From Lentibacillus sediminis (GTDB taxonomy: Bacteria > Bacillota > Bacilli > Bacillales > Amphibacillaceae), in the NCBI RefSeq assembly GCF_002763455.1, contig NZ_NIXK01000002.1, positions 186,001 through 250,000 on the forward strand: a DNA stretch of 64,000 bases. The letters are read 5' to 3'. Numbering within the stretch: position 1 is the stretch's first letter; each line of letters starts with the position of its first letter. Made by a program: the position numbers and the translations under genes. The notes below the pieces were generated by a model. It was not told the DNA's origin, did no database searches, and worked only from the letters and a program-made list of their open reading frames with translations. Below are positions 35,492 to 43,417 of the stretch, in pieces.

Positions 35492-38296
35492 ATGGAAAAA
35501 TATGTCGTAATCGATCTGGAAACGACCGGTCATACCGCCACAAAAGGTGACCGGATTATTGAAATCGGAGCCGTAGTAATTGCAAATGATCAGATAACCG
35601 ACCAGTTTGCATCGTTTTTCCATCCCGGCAAGCCTATCCCTCCGTTTATTGCCAACTTGACTGGTATACAGGATGATGATGTGGCAGAGGCGCCTCATTT
35701 TCATCAAAAAGCGGGGGAAATCAAAGACTTGTTTGCCGAAAGCTATTTTATTGCCCATAATGTTCCATTTGACCTGGGATTTTTAAATGTGGAGCTTGCA
35801 AATGCTGGGCGGAGCCAGCTGCATAATCCTGTATTGGATACGGTAGAGCTGGCGCGTATCCTTTATCCTCAGGCTCCCGGCTATAAATTGGGACAGCTTG
35901 CAGAATTTCTGGGTATTTCCCATGAGGACCCGCACCGGGCTTTATCTGATGCATATGTAACGGCAAAACTTTTCCTGAAGCTGAAGGAAAAACTTGCTTC
36001 TCTTCCTTATGAAACGATTACCCATCTGATCCGGCTGGAAAAAATGTTCAAATCTGATGTATACAGCTTATTGGAAGAAAGGCAGCAGGCATTGGCTTTT
36101 TCTTCCGAGGAAAGAGAGGACATCGATACGTACAGCGGATTGGCGTTCAAACGAATCGAACAGCTGGAGACAGAGGCCTCTTCTGTAAACGTATCATATG
36201 GTGATTATCTCGATGGCATTTATGAGATGGAAGGGTCCATGGCCAAGCGGATGAGCAACTATGAAAAGCGAAAAGGACAGCGTGAAATGTCTGAGACGAT
36301 CCATGATGCATTCCAATCCAAAGAGCATGCCTTGATTGAAGCAGAGACCGGGACAGGAAAATCGCTAGCCTATTTGATCCCGACTGTGTATGAAGCAGTA
36401 AGGACCAGAAAGCGGATTGTTATCAGTACATACACCACCCAGTTGCAATCACAGCTCTTGGAAGAGGAAATTCCGCTCATCCGAACATTGATTGACTTTC
36501 CTTTTCAAGCAGCGTTACTGAAGGGGAAAAGTCATTACTTGAGCTTGGAGAAATTTGCGCAGGAACTCGATTCGCCCCAGCAGGATAATTATGATATTGT
36601 ATTAACAAAAGCAAAGCTGCTTGTCTGGATTACGGAAACAGAAACAGGCGATAAGGATGAGATTCAACTGCCTTTAAGCGGATACTTGTTTTTCAAGCGC
36701 ATTTCAACAGATGCAGAAGGGTATATAGACCCCCGCTCACCCTGGTTTGGGAGATCCTATTATCAAAAAGCGCTCAAGAAAGCCAGGAAGTCGGATATCA
36801 TTATAACCAATCATTCGTTATTGTGTACCGATATGTTCAACGACTATCAGTTTTTGCCAAGCTATGACAGGGCAATCATTGATGAAGCACACCATCTGGA
36901 GGAAACAGCCTCCCGCCATTATGGCCTGAAGCTGGATTATATCAACATGCAGTATGTGTTTAACCAGCTTGGAAGCACTGATGAAGGAAAATCCTTCAGC
37001 AAGCTGCTGGAGCGTGCGGAACTGCATGAGGAAGACTTTCCGGCAGAAAAGTGGGATGATGCTTTTATTGATGGGAGATATGAATTAGACGATCTATTCC
37101 GGGCATTGTTTACGTATGTGGCCGAACAAAAGCGGTACAATAAGTCGTTGAGCGATGTCGGCAGAACCCAATACCGATTTGAAAACGGAAAGGAACCCAC
37201 CGAGAAGTGGGGGCCGATTAAAGAGATGGTTACCCGCTCCACCTTTTTCATGCGGGATATGATCCATGTCCTGTCGGTCGCCGAGGTTCAAGCGGAGAAG
37301 AAGGATACGCTCCAGCAGACGGAAAAAGATATGATCCGGCGTAATACGGAGATTCTGCAAACATTCATTGATCAGCTGGAACGGTTGTTTTTGCTGGAAG
37401 AAGACCGGACAAAAGAAGTAAAATGGATTGAGATTGAAGCCTATGGAGCAAAAAACGCCGTATACTTGTACAGTGAGCCAACGGATATTTCGGAACTGCT
37501 GGCAGCTGATTTCTTTGCTGTGAAAGAAAGTGTTGTTTTAACTAGTGCTACACTTACGATGAGGAATTCATTCTCCTTTATCCGGGATCGGCTTGGGCTC
37601 CCTGGCGATCGGCTCGTGACGGAAAAAATCCGTTCACCATTTTCCTATCAGGAGCAGGTGCAGCTGATGGTGCCGACTGACTTTCCCGATATCAAATACG
37701 ACAGCCAGGAGGAGTTTATTTATGCTACCTGTGAGGCGATTATTTCCCTGGCGGAGATCACGTCCGGAAGAATGCTTGTGCTGTTCACCTCCTACGACAT
37801 GCTGAAAAGGGCACACAACTTGTTAAAGGAAACTCTCGATATCGACAAATATGTATTGATTGCCCAGGGGATATCAAGCGGGAGCAGAACCAGACTGAAG
37901 AAAAATTTTCAAACGTTTGATGAAGCGATTTTGCTGGGAACGAGTTCTTTTTGGGAAGGGGTCGATATTCCCGGGGAGGATTTATCCTGTCTAATGATTG
38001 TTCGTCTTCCCTTTCAGCCGCCCGATCACCCGGTATATGAAGCAAAATCCAGCCATATGAAAGAACAGGGGAAGAATGCTTTTTTTGAATTGTCCCTGCC
38101 AAATGCGGTGATTCGATTTAAACAGGGCTTCGGCCGGCTGATCCGCTCCACCAGTGACCGAGGCATCGTATTTGTCTGTGATGCCAGGCTGACGAAAGCG
38201 AAGTATGGGAAGTTCTTTACAGAATCGATTCCTGATGTCCCAACGACGGTCGATTCCACGAATAAATTGATTCAAAAGGCGAAGGAATGGTTTTAA
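35492..38296 (+). CDS. dinG: DinG-type helicase with N-terminal 3'-5' exonuclease domain
   Basis: 934 residues, in keeping with the Bacillaceae long DinG. Residues 1-170 are a DnaQ-like (DEDD) exonuclease with VIDLETTGH, HNVPFDLGFL and the final HRALSDA motif; from about residue 245 a superfamily 2 XPD/DinG helicase follows, with Walker A AETGTGKS (about residue 286) and the DEAH box IIDEAHHLEE (about residue 462). The four-cysteine Fe-S cluster of enterobacterial DinG is not seen between those motifs. B. subtilis DinG has been described as an exonuclease rather than an active helicase. AAAGGAGGTG precedes the ATG. Last gene of the ypjD-dapB run. Confidence 0.95.
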   Translation: MEKYVVIDLETTGHTATKGDRIIEIGAVVIANDQITDQFASFFHPGKPIPPFIANLTGIQDDDVAEAPHFHQKAGEIKDLFAESYFIAHNVPFDLGFLNVELANAGRSQLHNPVLDTVELARILYPQAPGYKLGQLAEFLGISHEDPHRALSDAYVTAKLFLKLKEKLASLPYETITHLIRLEKMFKSDVYSLLEERQQALAFSSEEREDIDTYSGLAFKRIEQLETEASSVNVSYGDYLDGIYEMEGSMAKRMSNYEKRKGQREMSETIHDAFQSKEHALIEAETGTGKSLAYLIPTVYEAVRTRKRIVISTYTTQLQSQLLEEEIPLIRTLIDFPFQAALLKGKSHYLSLEKFAQELDSPQQDNYDIVLTKAKLLVWITETETGDKDEIQLPLSGYLFFKRISTDAEGYIDPRSPWFGRSYYQKALKKARKSDIIITNHSLLCTDMFNDYQFLPSYDRAIIDEAHHLEETASRHYGLKLDYINMQYVFNQLGSTDEGKSFSKLLERAELHEEDFPAEKWDDAFIDGRYELDDLFRALFTYVAEQKRYNKSLSDVGRTQYRFENGKEPTEKWGPIKEMVTRSTFFMRDMIHVLSVAEVQAEKKDTLQQTEKDMIRRNTEILQTFIDQLERLFLLEEDRTKEVKWIEIEAYGAKNAVYLYSEPTDISELLAADFFAVKESVVLTSATLTMRNSFSFIRDRLGLPGDRLVTEKIRSPFSYQEQVQLMVPTDFPDIKYDSQEEFIYATCEAIISLAEITSGRMLVLFTSYDMLKRAHNLLKETLDIDKYVLIAQGISSGSRTRLKKNFQTFDEAILLGTSSFWEGVDIPGEDLSCLMIVRLPFQPPDHPVYEAKSSHMKEQGKNAFFELSLPNAVIRFKQGFGRLIRSTSDRGIVFVCDARLTKAKYGKFFTESIPDVPTTVDSTNKLIQKAKEWF

Positions 38297-38334
38297 GTAA
38301 AGGCTCTATTCTTAATTTTTATTGTTTATTTATT

Positions 38335-38612
38335 TCGTAGTTGATGGAAACCCCGATTCCTGCTCAGGTTTAGACTCGTGCTTTCCCGCAGGAGTCGATT
38401 GCCCTCCGCTCTAATCAACCATTAACAAGTAGTTTGCTGTTGTTGAACTTAAAAAGCACACTACTAGCGTAGGAAATACCCGAAGACTCCTGCGGGAAGA
38501 AAAGCCTAGGCGAGACCCCGAAGTGCGCCAGCACAAGGGGGCTCGGCAGCTTCCCGCGGAAAGCGAAGGGTATTTCCGGAGCGGCAGGAGTTACGTCGCA
38601 GTCTAAAGAAAA
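38335..38612. repeat. GC-rich inverted composite repeat, copy B
   Basis: Lies in the 600-base gap between dinG and ypmB. The right unit (about 38470-38585) is a close match to that of copy A, with GGAAATACCC (38472-38481) pairing with GGGTATTTCC (38568-38577), GACTCCTGCGGGA, GCGAGACCCCG and CCCGCGGAAAGCGA. The left, inverted unit (about 38343-38425) keeps its ends (GTTGAT and AATCAACC) but lacks about 50 central bases. The trailing TCGCAGTC terminus is shared with copy A. No gene is supported inside it. Confidence 0.8.
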
Positions 38613-38629
38613 ACAGCCCAGAAAAAAAT

Positions 38630-38658
38630 ACTGATGCTTGGGGCCTTCAAGCATCAGT
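38630..38658 (-). terminator. Orphan terminator-like hairpin reading on the minus strand
   Basis: Perfect eleven-base stem ACTGATGCTTG / CAAGCATCAGT with a 7-base loop. The T-run (ATTTTTTT) exists only on the minus strand. I see no minus-strand gene feeding it. Confidence 0.5.
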
Positions 38659-38900
38659 AACAGCAATAAATGGTATAGGCAGGAAAAAATTTGTTGAATT
38701 AATTAAAAACAAAACACTTTCATGCTAATGCTTGTTATACTGTACATGTGCTTCATTTCATATCAACCTTACCTGTATTATTTGAGCAGAAACGGCATCT
38801 TATGACTGACAAAAATTGATAAATACAGAAGCTGATAAAAAGGGAAAGGCAGATAAATTGCAAGCGGACATAACAGATGAAAGGACATCAAAGGACAATG

Positions 38901-39434
38901 ATGAAAAATGGAGCGTTTACCGGCAGAAAATTTCCCGGATGGCTGAAATGGAGTTTGCTCATTTTGCTGCTTTTGTCCGTGATTTTTCTTGTTTTGGCCA
39001 TTTATTTATATCAAGATATCAGAGAGAGCAAAGTAAGCGGATATGAGGAGACAAGACAGCAGCTTTTAGCCAATACTTCCCTGACAGAAATTACCGCAAT
39101 CGAACAGTTTAATGGAGCACAGTCCTATCATGTCGTGCATGGAGTTAATGGGGAAGGGGAAGAAAAAATTGTATTTTATCCTTTGGCAGGAAACGAAAAA
39201 AATCTGACGACCATTGACAAGAGTGAAATCATCCCGGAAAATCAGGTTCAGTTACAATGGCAGGAGCAGTGCTCAGATTGTGAACTCATCGAAGTAATAC
39301 CTGCGCTCTCGGATGGAAACGCCTTATGGGAAATGACTTATATCGATGAATCAGGGCGCTATGTATTTGATTATTTATCCATTTATGACGGCGCACAATA
39401 TGAGAAGTATCGTTTTACTTCAATGTTTAATTAA
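38901..39434 (+). CDS. ypmB: YpmB-like membrane-anchored protein with PepSY-type domain
   Basis: 177 residues from ATG 38901, about four bases after AAAGGAC; an adjacent ATG at 38898 is also possible. One N-terminal membrane helix (about residues 16-40, WSLLILLLLSVIFLVLAIYLY) and a secreted C-terminal domain resembling the DUF5590/PepSY-like YpmB family. Located just before aspB as in B. subtilis, where ypmA also intervenes; ypmA is not found here. Function unknown. Only 17 bases separate it from aspB. Confidence 0.8.
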   Translation: MKNGAFTGRKFPGWLKWSLLILLLLSVIFLVLAIYLYQDIRESKVSGYEETRQQLLANTSLTEITAIEQFNGAQSYHVVHGVNGEGEEKIVFYPLAGNEKNLTTIDKSEIIPENQVQLQWQEQCSDCELIEVIPALSDGNALWEMTYIDESGRYVFDYLSIYDGAQYEKYRFTSMFN

Positions 39435-39451
39435 GGAAGGTGATCAAGAAT

Positions 39452-40639
39452 ATGGAATTAGCAAATCGGGTAAAAACATTAACACCATCTTCTACACTGG
39501 CGATTACGGCAAAAGCAAAAGAACTAAAAAGCCAGGGTCATGATGTGATCGGACTCGGGGCGGGCGAACCGGACTTCAATACACCGGATTATATTTTACA
39601 GGCTGCTAAAGAAGCAATGGACAGCGGAAAAACCAAATATACGTCTGCGGGCGGCACACCGGAGCTGCTTGATGCCATTGCCAAAAAATTTAAGCGCGAC
39701 AACGGACTGCATTACAGCAACAAAGAAATTATCGTCACTACAGGTGCCAAGCATGCGCTGTTTACCTTGTTTCAGGTAATTTTAAACGAAGCGGACGAGG
39801 TAATTGTCCCTGCTCCTTACTGGGTAAGCTACCCGGAACAGATAAAGCTGGCAGGCGGCAAACCGGTTATTCTCGAGGCCAGAGAGGAAAATGAATTTAA
39901 GATTAATCCTGAGGAACTGGAGAAAGCAATAACGGCTAAAACCAAGGCAGTGATTATCAATTCTCCAAGCAATCCGACAGGCATGATGTACAGCAAAGAA
40001 GAACTGGAAAAGCTTGGGGACGCTTGTCTAAAACATGATATCCTGATTATTTCTGATGAAATATATGAGAAATTGATCTACACAGAAGATAAGCATGTAT
40101 CCATGGCAACAATTTCCAGCAAATTAAAAGACCGGACTGTTGTTATTAACGGTGTGTCCAAATCCCACGCTATGACGGGATGGAGAATCGGCTATGCCGC
40201 AGGACCGGAAAAAATAATTCAGGCAATGACCAGCCTTGCTTCCCATTCGACGTCCAACCCGACATCGATTTCTCAGTTTGCTGCATTAGCTGCTTATGAA
40301 GCGGGCGAGAGTTCGGCAACCGCGGAAATGAATAAAATGTTTTCCGAACGACTTGATCAGTTATACGGTCTGATCATTGATATTCCAGGTATCAGCTGTA
40401 TTAAGCCAAAGGGAGCATTTTATTTATTCCCGAACGTAAAAGAGGCTGCTCTCATGAATGGATTTGTCAATGTAGATGACTGGACCAAAGAACTGCTGGA
40501 AGAGGAAAAAGTCGCTCTTATTCCAGGATCCGGGTTCGGCGCCCCTGACAATGTGCGTCTTTCTTATGCCGCTTCACTCGATGTATTGGAGGAAGCAGCC
40601 AAACGAATCAAGCGCTTTGTCAGCCGTCATCAATCTTAA
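39452..40639 (+). CDS. aspB: Aspartate aminotransferase
   Basis: 395 residues from ATG 39452 ([13 protein letters not shown], the family N-terminus), preceded by AAGGAAGGTGA. PLP-dependent class I aminotransferase interconverting aspartate and oxaloacetate. The PLP lysine lies in [16 protein letters not shown] near residue 235 and SPSNPTG near residue 172. Upstream of asnS as in B. subtilis, linking aspartate supply to asparaginyl-tRNA formation. Confidence 0.96.
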   Translation: MELANRVKTLTPSSTLAITAKAKELKSQGHDVIGLGAGEPDFNTPDYILQAAKEAMDSGKTKYTSAGGTPELLDAIAKKFKRDNGLHYSNKEIIVTTGAKHALFTLFQVILNEADEVIVPAPYWVSYPEQIKLAGGKPVILEAREENEFKINPEELEKAITAKTKAVIINSPSNPTGMMYSKEELEKLGDACLKHDILIISDEIYEKLIYTEDKHVSMATISSKLKDRTVVINGVSKSHAMTGWRIGYAAGPEKIIQAMTSLASHSTSNPTSISQFAALAAYEAGESSATAEMNKMFSERLDQLYGLIIDIPGISCIKPKGAFYLFPNVKEAALMNGFVNVDDWTKELLEEEKVALIPGSGFGAPDNVRLSYAASLDVLEEAAKRIKRFVSRHQS

Positions 40640-40656
40640 ATTTGGAGGGAAATACA

Positions 40657-41949
40657 GTGAAAATAACGATTTCGCAGGCACCCGAACATACGGGTGAAAA
40701 AGTAACAATCGGTGCATGGCTTGCAAATAAACGTTCCAGCGGGAAGATCGCCTTTTTGCAGCTCCGTGACGGGACAGGTTTTATGCAAGGTGTCGTGGTT
40801 AAAAATGATGTCAGTGAAGAAGTTTTTCAGCTGGCCAAAAATATGACACAGGAATCATCGATGTACATAACTGGTACTATTGCAGAAGATAAAAGGTCCC
40901 CGTTTGGCTATGAGATGCAGGTAACAGACCTGGAATTAATCCATGAAGCCAGTGATTATCCTATCACACCAAAAGAACACGGAACCGAATTTTTAATGGA
41001 TCACCGTCATCTGTGGCTTCGTTCCAAAAAACAGCATGCCGTGATGAAAATCCGCAATGAGATTATTCGGGCAACCTATCAGTTTTTCAATGACAACGGC
41101 TATGTGAAAATTGATCCGCCGATTCTTACAGGGTCATCGGCTGAAGGAACAACAGAATTATTTCATACACAGTATTTTGATGAAGAAGCGTATCTATCAC
41201 AGAGCGGTCAATTATACATGGAGGCCGCAGCTATGGCTTTCGGCAAAGTATTTTCTTTTGGACCGACTTTCCGGGCGGAGAAATCAAAGACACGCAGACA
41301 TTTAATTGAATTCTGGATGATTGAGCCGGAAATGGCCTTTTTTGATCATGAAGAAAGCTTGGAAGTTCAAGAACAGTATGTAAGCTTTGTGATACAGGCG
41401 GTACTGGAGAATTGCAAGCTGGAACTGGAAGCCCTCGAGCGAGACACTGTCAAACTGGAGAAGATGCAGGCGCCATTTCCAAGAATTTCTTACGACGACG
41501 CCGTTCAATTGCTTCGGGATAAAGGGTTCACCGATATAGAATGGGGAGTGGACTTCGGTGCACCGCATGAAACGGCAATTGCGGAGAGCTATGATAAACC
41601 TGTGTTTATCACCAATTATCCAAAAGAAATTAAAGCATTTTATATGAAACCTCACCCAGACCGATCAGATGTGGTGCTCTGTGCCGATCTGATTGCACCG
41701 GAAGGCTATGGGGAGATTATTGGCGGATCGCAGCGGATTGACGACCTGGAATTAATGCAGGAGAGGTATGAACAGCACGGCCTCACAGGACCTGCTTATG
41801 AATGGTATTTAGAACTTCAGAAATACGGCAGTGTGCCACATTCCGGATTTGGACTTGGCCTGGAGCGAACCGTAGCATGGATTGCAGGTGTGGAGCATGT
41901 CAGGGAAACCATTCCATTCCCAAGATTGTTAAACAGACTTTATCCATAA
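40657..41949 (+). CDS. asnS: Asparaginyl-tRNA synthetase
   Basis: 430 residues, class II synthetase. GTG start at 40657 with TTGGAGGGA seven bases upstream. An N-terminal OB anticodon-binding domain is followed by the catalytic core with motif 2 [19 protein letters not shown] and motif 3 [13 protein letters not shown] near the C-terminus. The presence of AsnRS means asparaginyl-tRNA can be made directly. A perfect terminator follows. Confidence 0.96.
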   Translation: MKITISQAPEHTGEKVTIGAWLANKRSSGKIAFLQLRDGTGFMQGVVVKNDVSEEVFQLAKNMTQESSMYITGTIAEDKRSPFGYEMQVTDLELIHEASDYPITPKEHGTEFLMDHRHLWLRSKKQHAVMKIRNEIIRATYQFFNDNGYVKIDPPILTGSSAEGTTELFHTQYFDEEAYLSQSGQLYMEAAAMAFGKVFSFGPTFRAEKSKTRRHLIEFWMIEPEMAFFDHEESLEVQEQYVSFVIQAVLENCKLELEALERDTVKLEKMQAPFPRISYDDAVQLLRDKGFTDIEWGVDFGAPHETAIAESYDKPVFITNYPKEIKAFYMKPHPDRSDVVLCADLIAPEGYGEIIGGSQRIDDLELMQERYEQHGLTGPAYEWYLELQKYGSVPHSGFGLGLERTVAWIAGVEHVRETIPFPRLLNRLYP

Positions 41950-41963
41950 AAAGGTTAAAGAAG

Positions 41964-41995
41964 AAAATCCCTTGCCAATTACTGCAAGGGATTTT
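41964..41995 (+). terminator. Terminator after asnS
   Basis: Perfect twelve-base stem AAAATCCCTTGC / GCAAGGGATTTT with an eight-base loop. Confidence 0.9.
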
Positions 41996-42024
41996 CCATG
42001 CTATACTAGAGATGAGGTGGTACC

Positions 42025-42705
42025 ATGACGAATTCTGTGCCGATTCAGCATGTTCTGCTCGACCAGCTGCCAGTGCCGATGAAACTCATCAGCAATTATG
42101 CTTCACTGGGGCTGACTGAGCAGGAAGTGATGGTTATTATGCAATTGCACCGTTTTCTTCAGCAGAACAATGATTTCCCTACACCGTATGAAATTTCTGC
42201 CGGGATGACGATAAATGAAAAGGAATGCGCCAATATCCTGCGCAGCTTGATTCAAAAAAGCTTTCTGGCCATTGAACAGCAAGAAAACAGCCAGCAGAAA
42301 ATCAGTGAAGCCTACTCCTTAAATCCGCTTTGGGAAAAGTTGTACGGGCCAGCGCCTGCAGAGGAAGGGAATATGGAAGGGACTATTTTTCTTTTATTTG
42401 AACAGGAATTTGGCAGACCACTGTCTCCGTTTGAAATTGAAACGGTAAATGTCTGGCTTGATGAGGACAGGATTTCTCCTTCGCTGATTAAAGCCGGCTT
42501 GCGGGAGTCGGTGCTGATGGGCAAATTGAATTTTAAATACATCGACCGGATCCTCAGGGAGTGGAAAAAGAAAGGAATCCATTCCGTGGAACAGGCCAGA
42601 GAAGCAAGCAAGCATTTTCACAAAAGACAGGGAAACCAGCAGGAAACGAAACAAAAGCGCGATACTTCCTTTTATTATAACTGGCTTGAAGGGGGAAGTG
42701 AGTAG
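42025..42705 (+). CDS. dnaD: DNA replication initiation protein DnaD
   Basis: 226 residues. N-terminal winged-helix oligomerisation domain (residues 1-100) and C-terminal DDBH2 domain ending in the conserved YYNWLEGG. DnaD takes part in loading the replicative helicase at oriC and in restart with DnaB and DnaI. GAGGTGG precedes the ATG. Two bases from nth; the same pair occurs in B. subtilis. Confidence 0.95.
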   Translation: MTNSVPIQHVLLDQLPVPMKLISNYASLGLTEQEVMVIMQLHRFLQQNNDFPTPYEISAGMTINEKECANILRSLIQKSFLAIEQQENSQQKISEAYSLNPLWEKLYGPAPAEEGNMEGTIFLLFEQEFGRPLSPFEIETVNVWLDEDRISPSLIKAGLRESVLMGKLNFKYIDRILREWKKKGIHSVEQAREASKHFHKRQGNQQETKQKRDTSFYYNWLEGGSE

Positions 42706-42707
42706 TC

Positions 42708-43355
42708 ATGCTGAATAAAAAGCAAATCCGCTTTTGTCTTGATGAAATGAAAAAGATGTTCCCCAACGCGGAAGGCGAATTACGCCATTCCAACCCATTT
42801 GAACTGGTGATTGCGGTCCTTTTGTCCGCCCAATGTACGGATGCGCTCGTCAATAAAGTCACCGCGGGTCTGTTTAAGAAATACAAAACGCCGGAGGATT
42901 ATCTGGCAGTCCCGCTGGAAGAACTGCAGCATGATATCCGCTCGATCGGACTGTACCGCAATAAAGCCAAAAACATCCAGAAGCTGTGTCAGATGCTGAT
43001 CGATGAGTATGACGGCGAAGTACCGCGAAGCAAAGAAGAGTTGGTCAAATTGGCCGGGGTGGGGAGGAAGACAGCAAATGTGGTTGCTTCCATTGCTTTT
43101 AATGAACCAGCGATCGCAGTTGACACCCATGTGGAGCGTGTCTCCAAACGGCTCGCTATCTCCCGCTGGAAAGACAGTGTGATCGAAGTAGAGGAAACCC
43201 TGATGCGCAAAGTGCCAAGAGATGAATGGAGCGAAACGCATCACCGGATGATCTTTTTCGGCCGCTATCACTGCAAAGCAAGAAGCCCGAACTGTCCGGA
43301 ATGTCCGCTGCTTGAATTATGCAGGGAAGGGCAGAAGCGTATAAAAAAGATGTAA
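42708..43355 (+). CDS. nth: Endonuclease III
   Basis: 215 residues. DNA glycosylase/AP lyase removing oxidised pyrimidines. The helix-hairpin-helix with the catalytic Lys/Asp (LAGVGRKTANVV then VDTHV, Asp near residue 138) and the C-terminal [4Fe-4S] cluster ligands C-x6-C-x2-C-x5-C (CKARSPNCPECPLLELC) are intact. B. subtilis ypoC, expected next, is missing; the next gene is the convergent ponA. Confidence 0.96.
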   Translation: MLNKKQIRFCLDEMKKMFPNAEGELRHSNPFELVIAVLLSAQCTDALVNKVTAGLFKKYKTPEDYLAVPLEELQHDIRSIGLYRNKAKNIQKLCQMLIDEYDGEVPRSKEELVKLAGVGRKTANVVASIAFNEPAIAVDTHVERVSKRLAISRWKDSVIEVEETLMRKVPRDEWSETHHRMIFFGRYHCKARSPNCPECPLLELCREGQKRIKKM

Positions 43356-43382
43356 ACCAGCGGGCTGGTTTACATCTTTTTT
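43345..43382. terminator. Bidirectional terminator between nth and ponA
   Basis: Perfect sixteen-base stem AAAAGATGTAAACCAG / CTGGTTTACATCTTTT with a four-base loop, flanked by T-runs on both strands; its left arm contains the nth stop codon. Confidence 0.92.
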
Positions 43383-43417
43383 ATGAGTTTATTGCTCTTT
43401 TTCATCTTCTTATTTTA

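Noticed and set aside
38816-39046. 76-codon frame overlapping ypmB, considered as ypmA
   Set aside because: No ribosome site and no YpmA (DUF4264) pattern; it is out of frame over the true ypmB.
43345-43380. Perfect 16-base inverted repeat considered as an attachment site or mobile-element end
   Set aside because: T-runs on both sides and convergent genes make it a simple bidirectional terminator.
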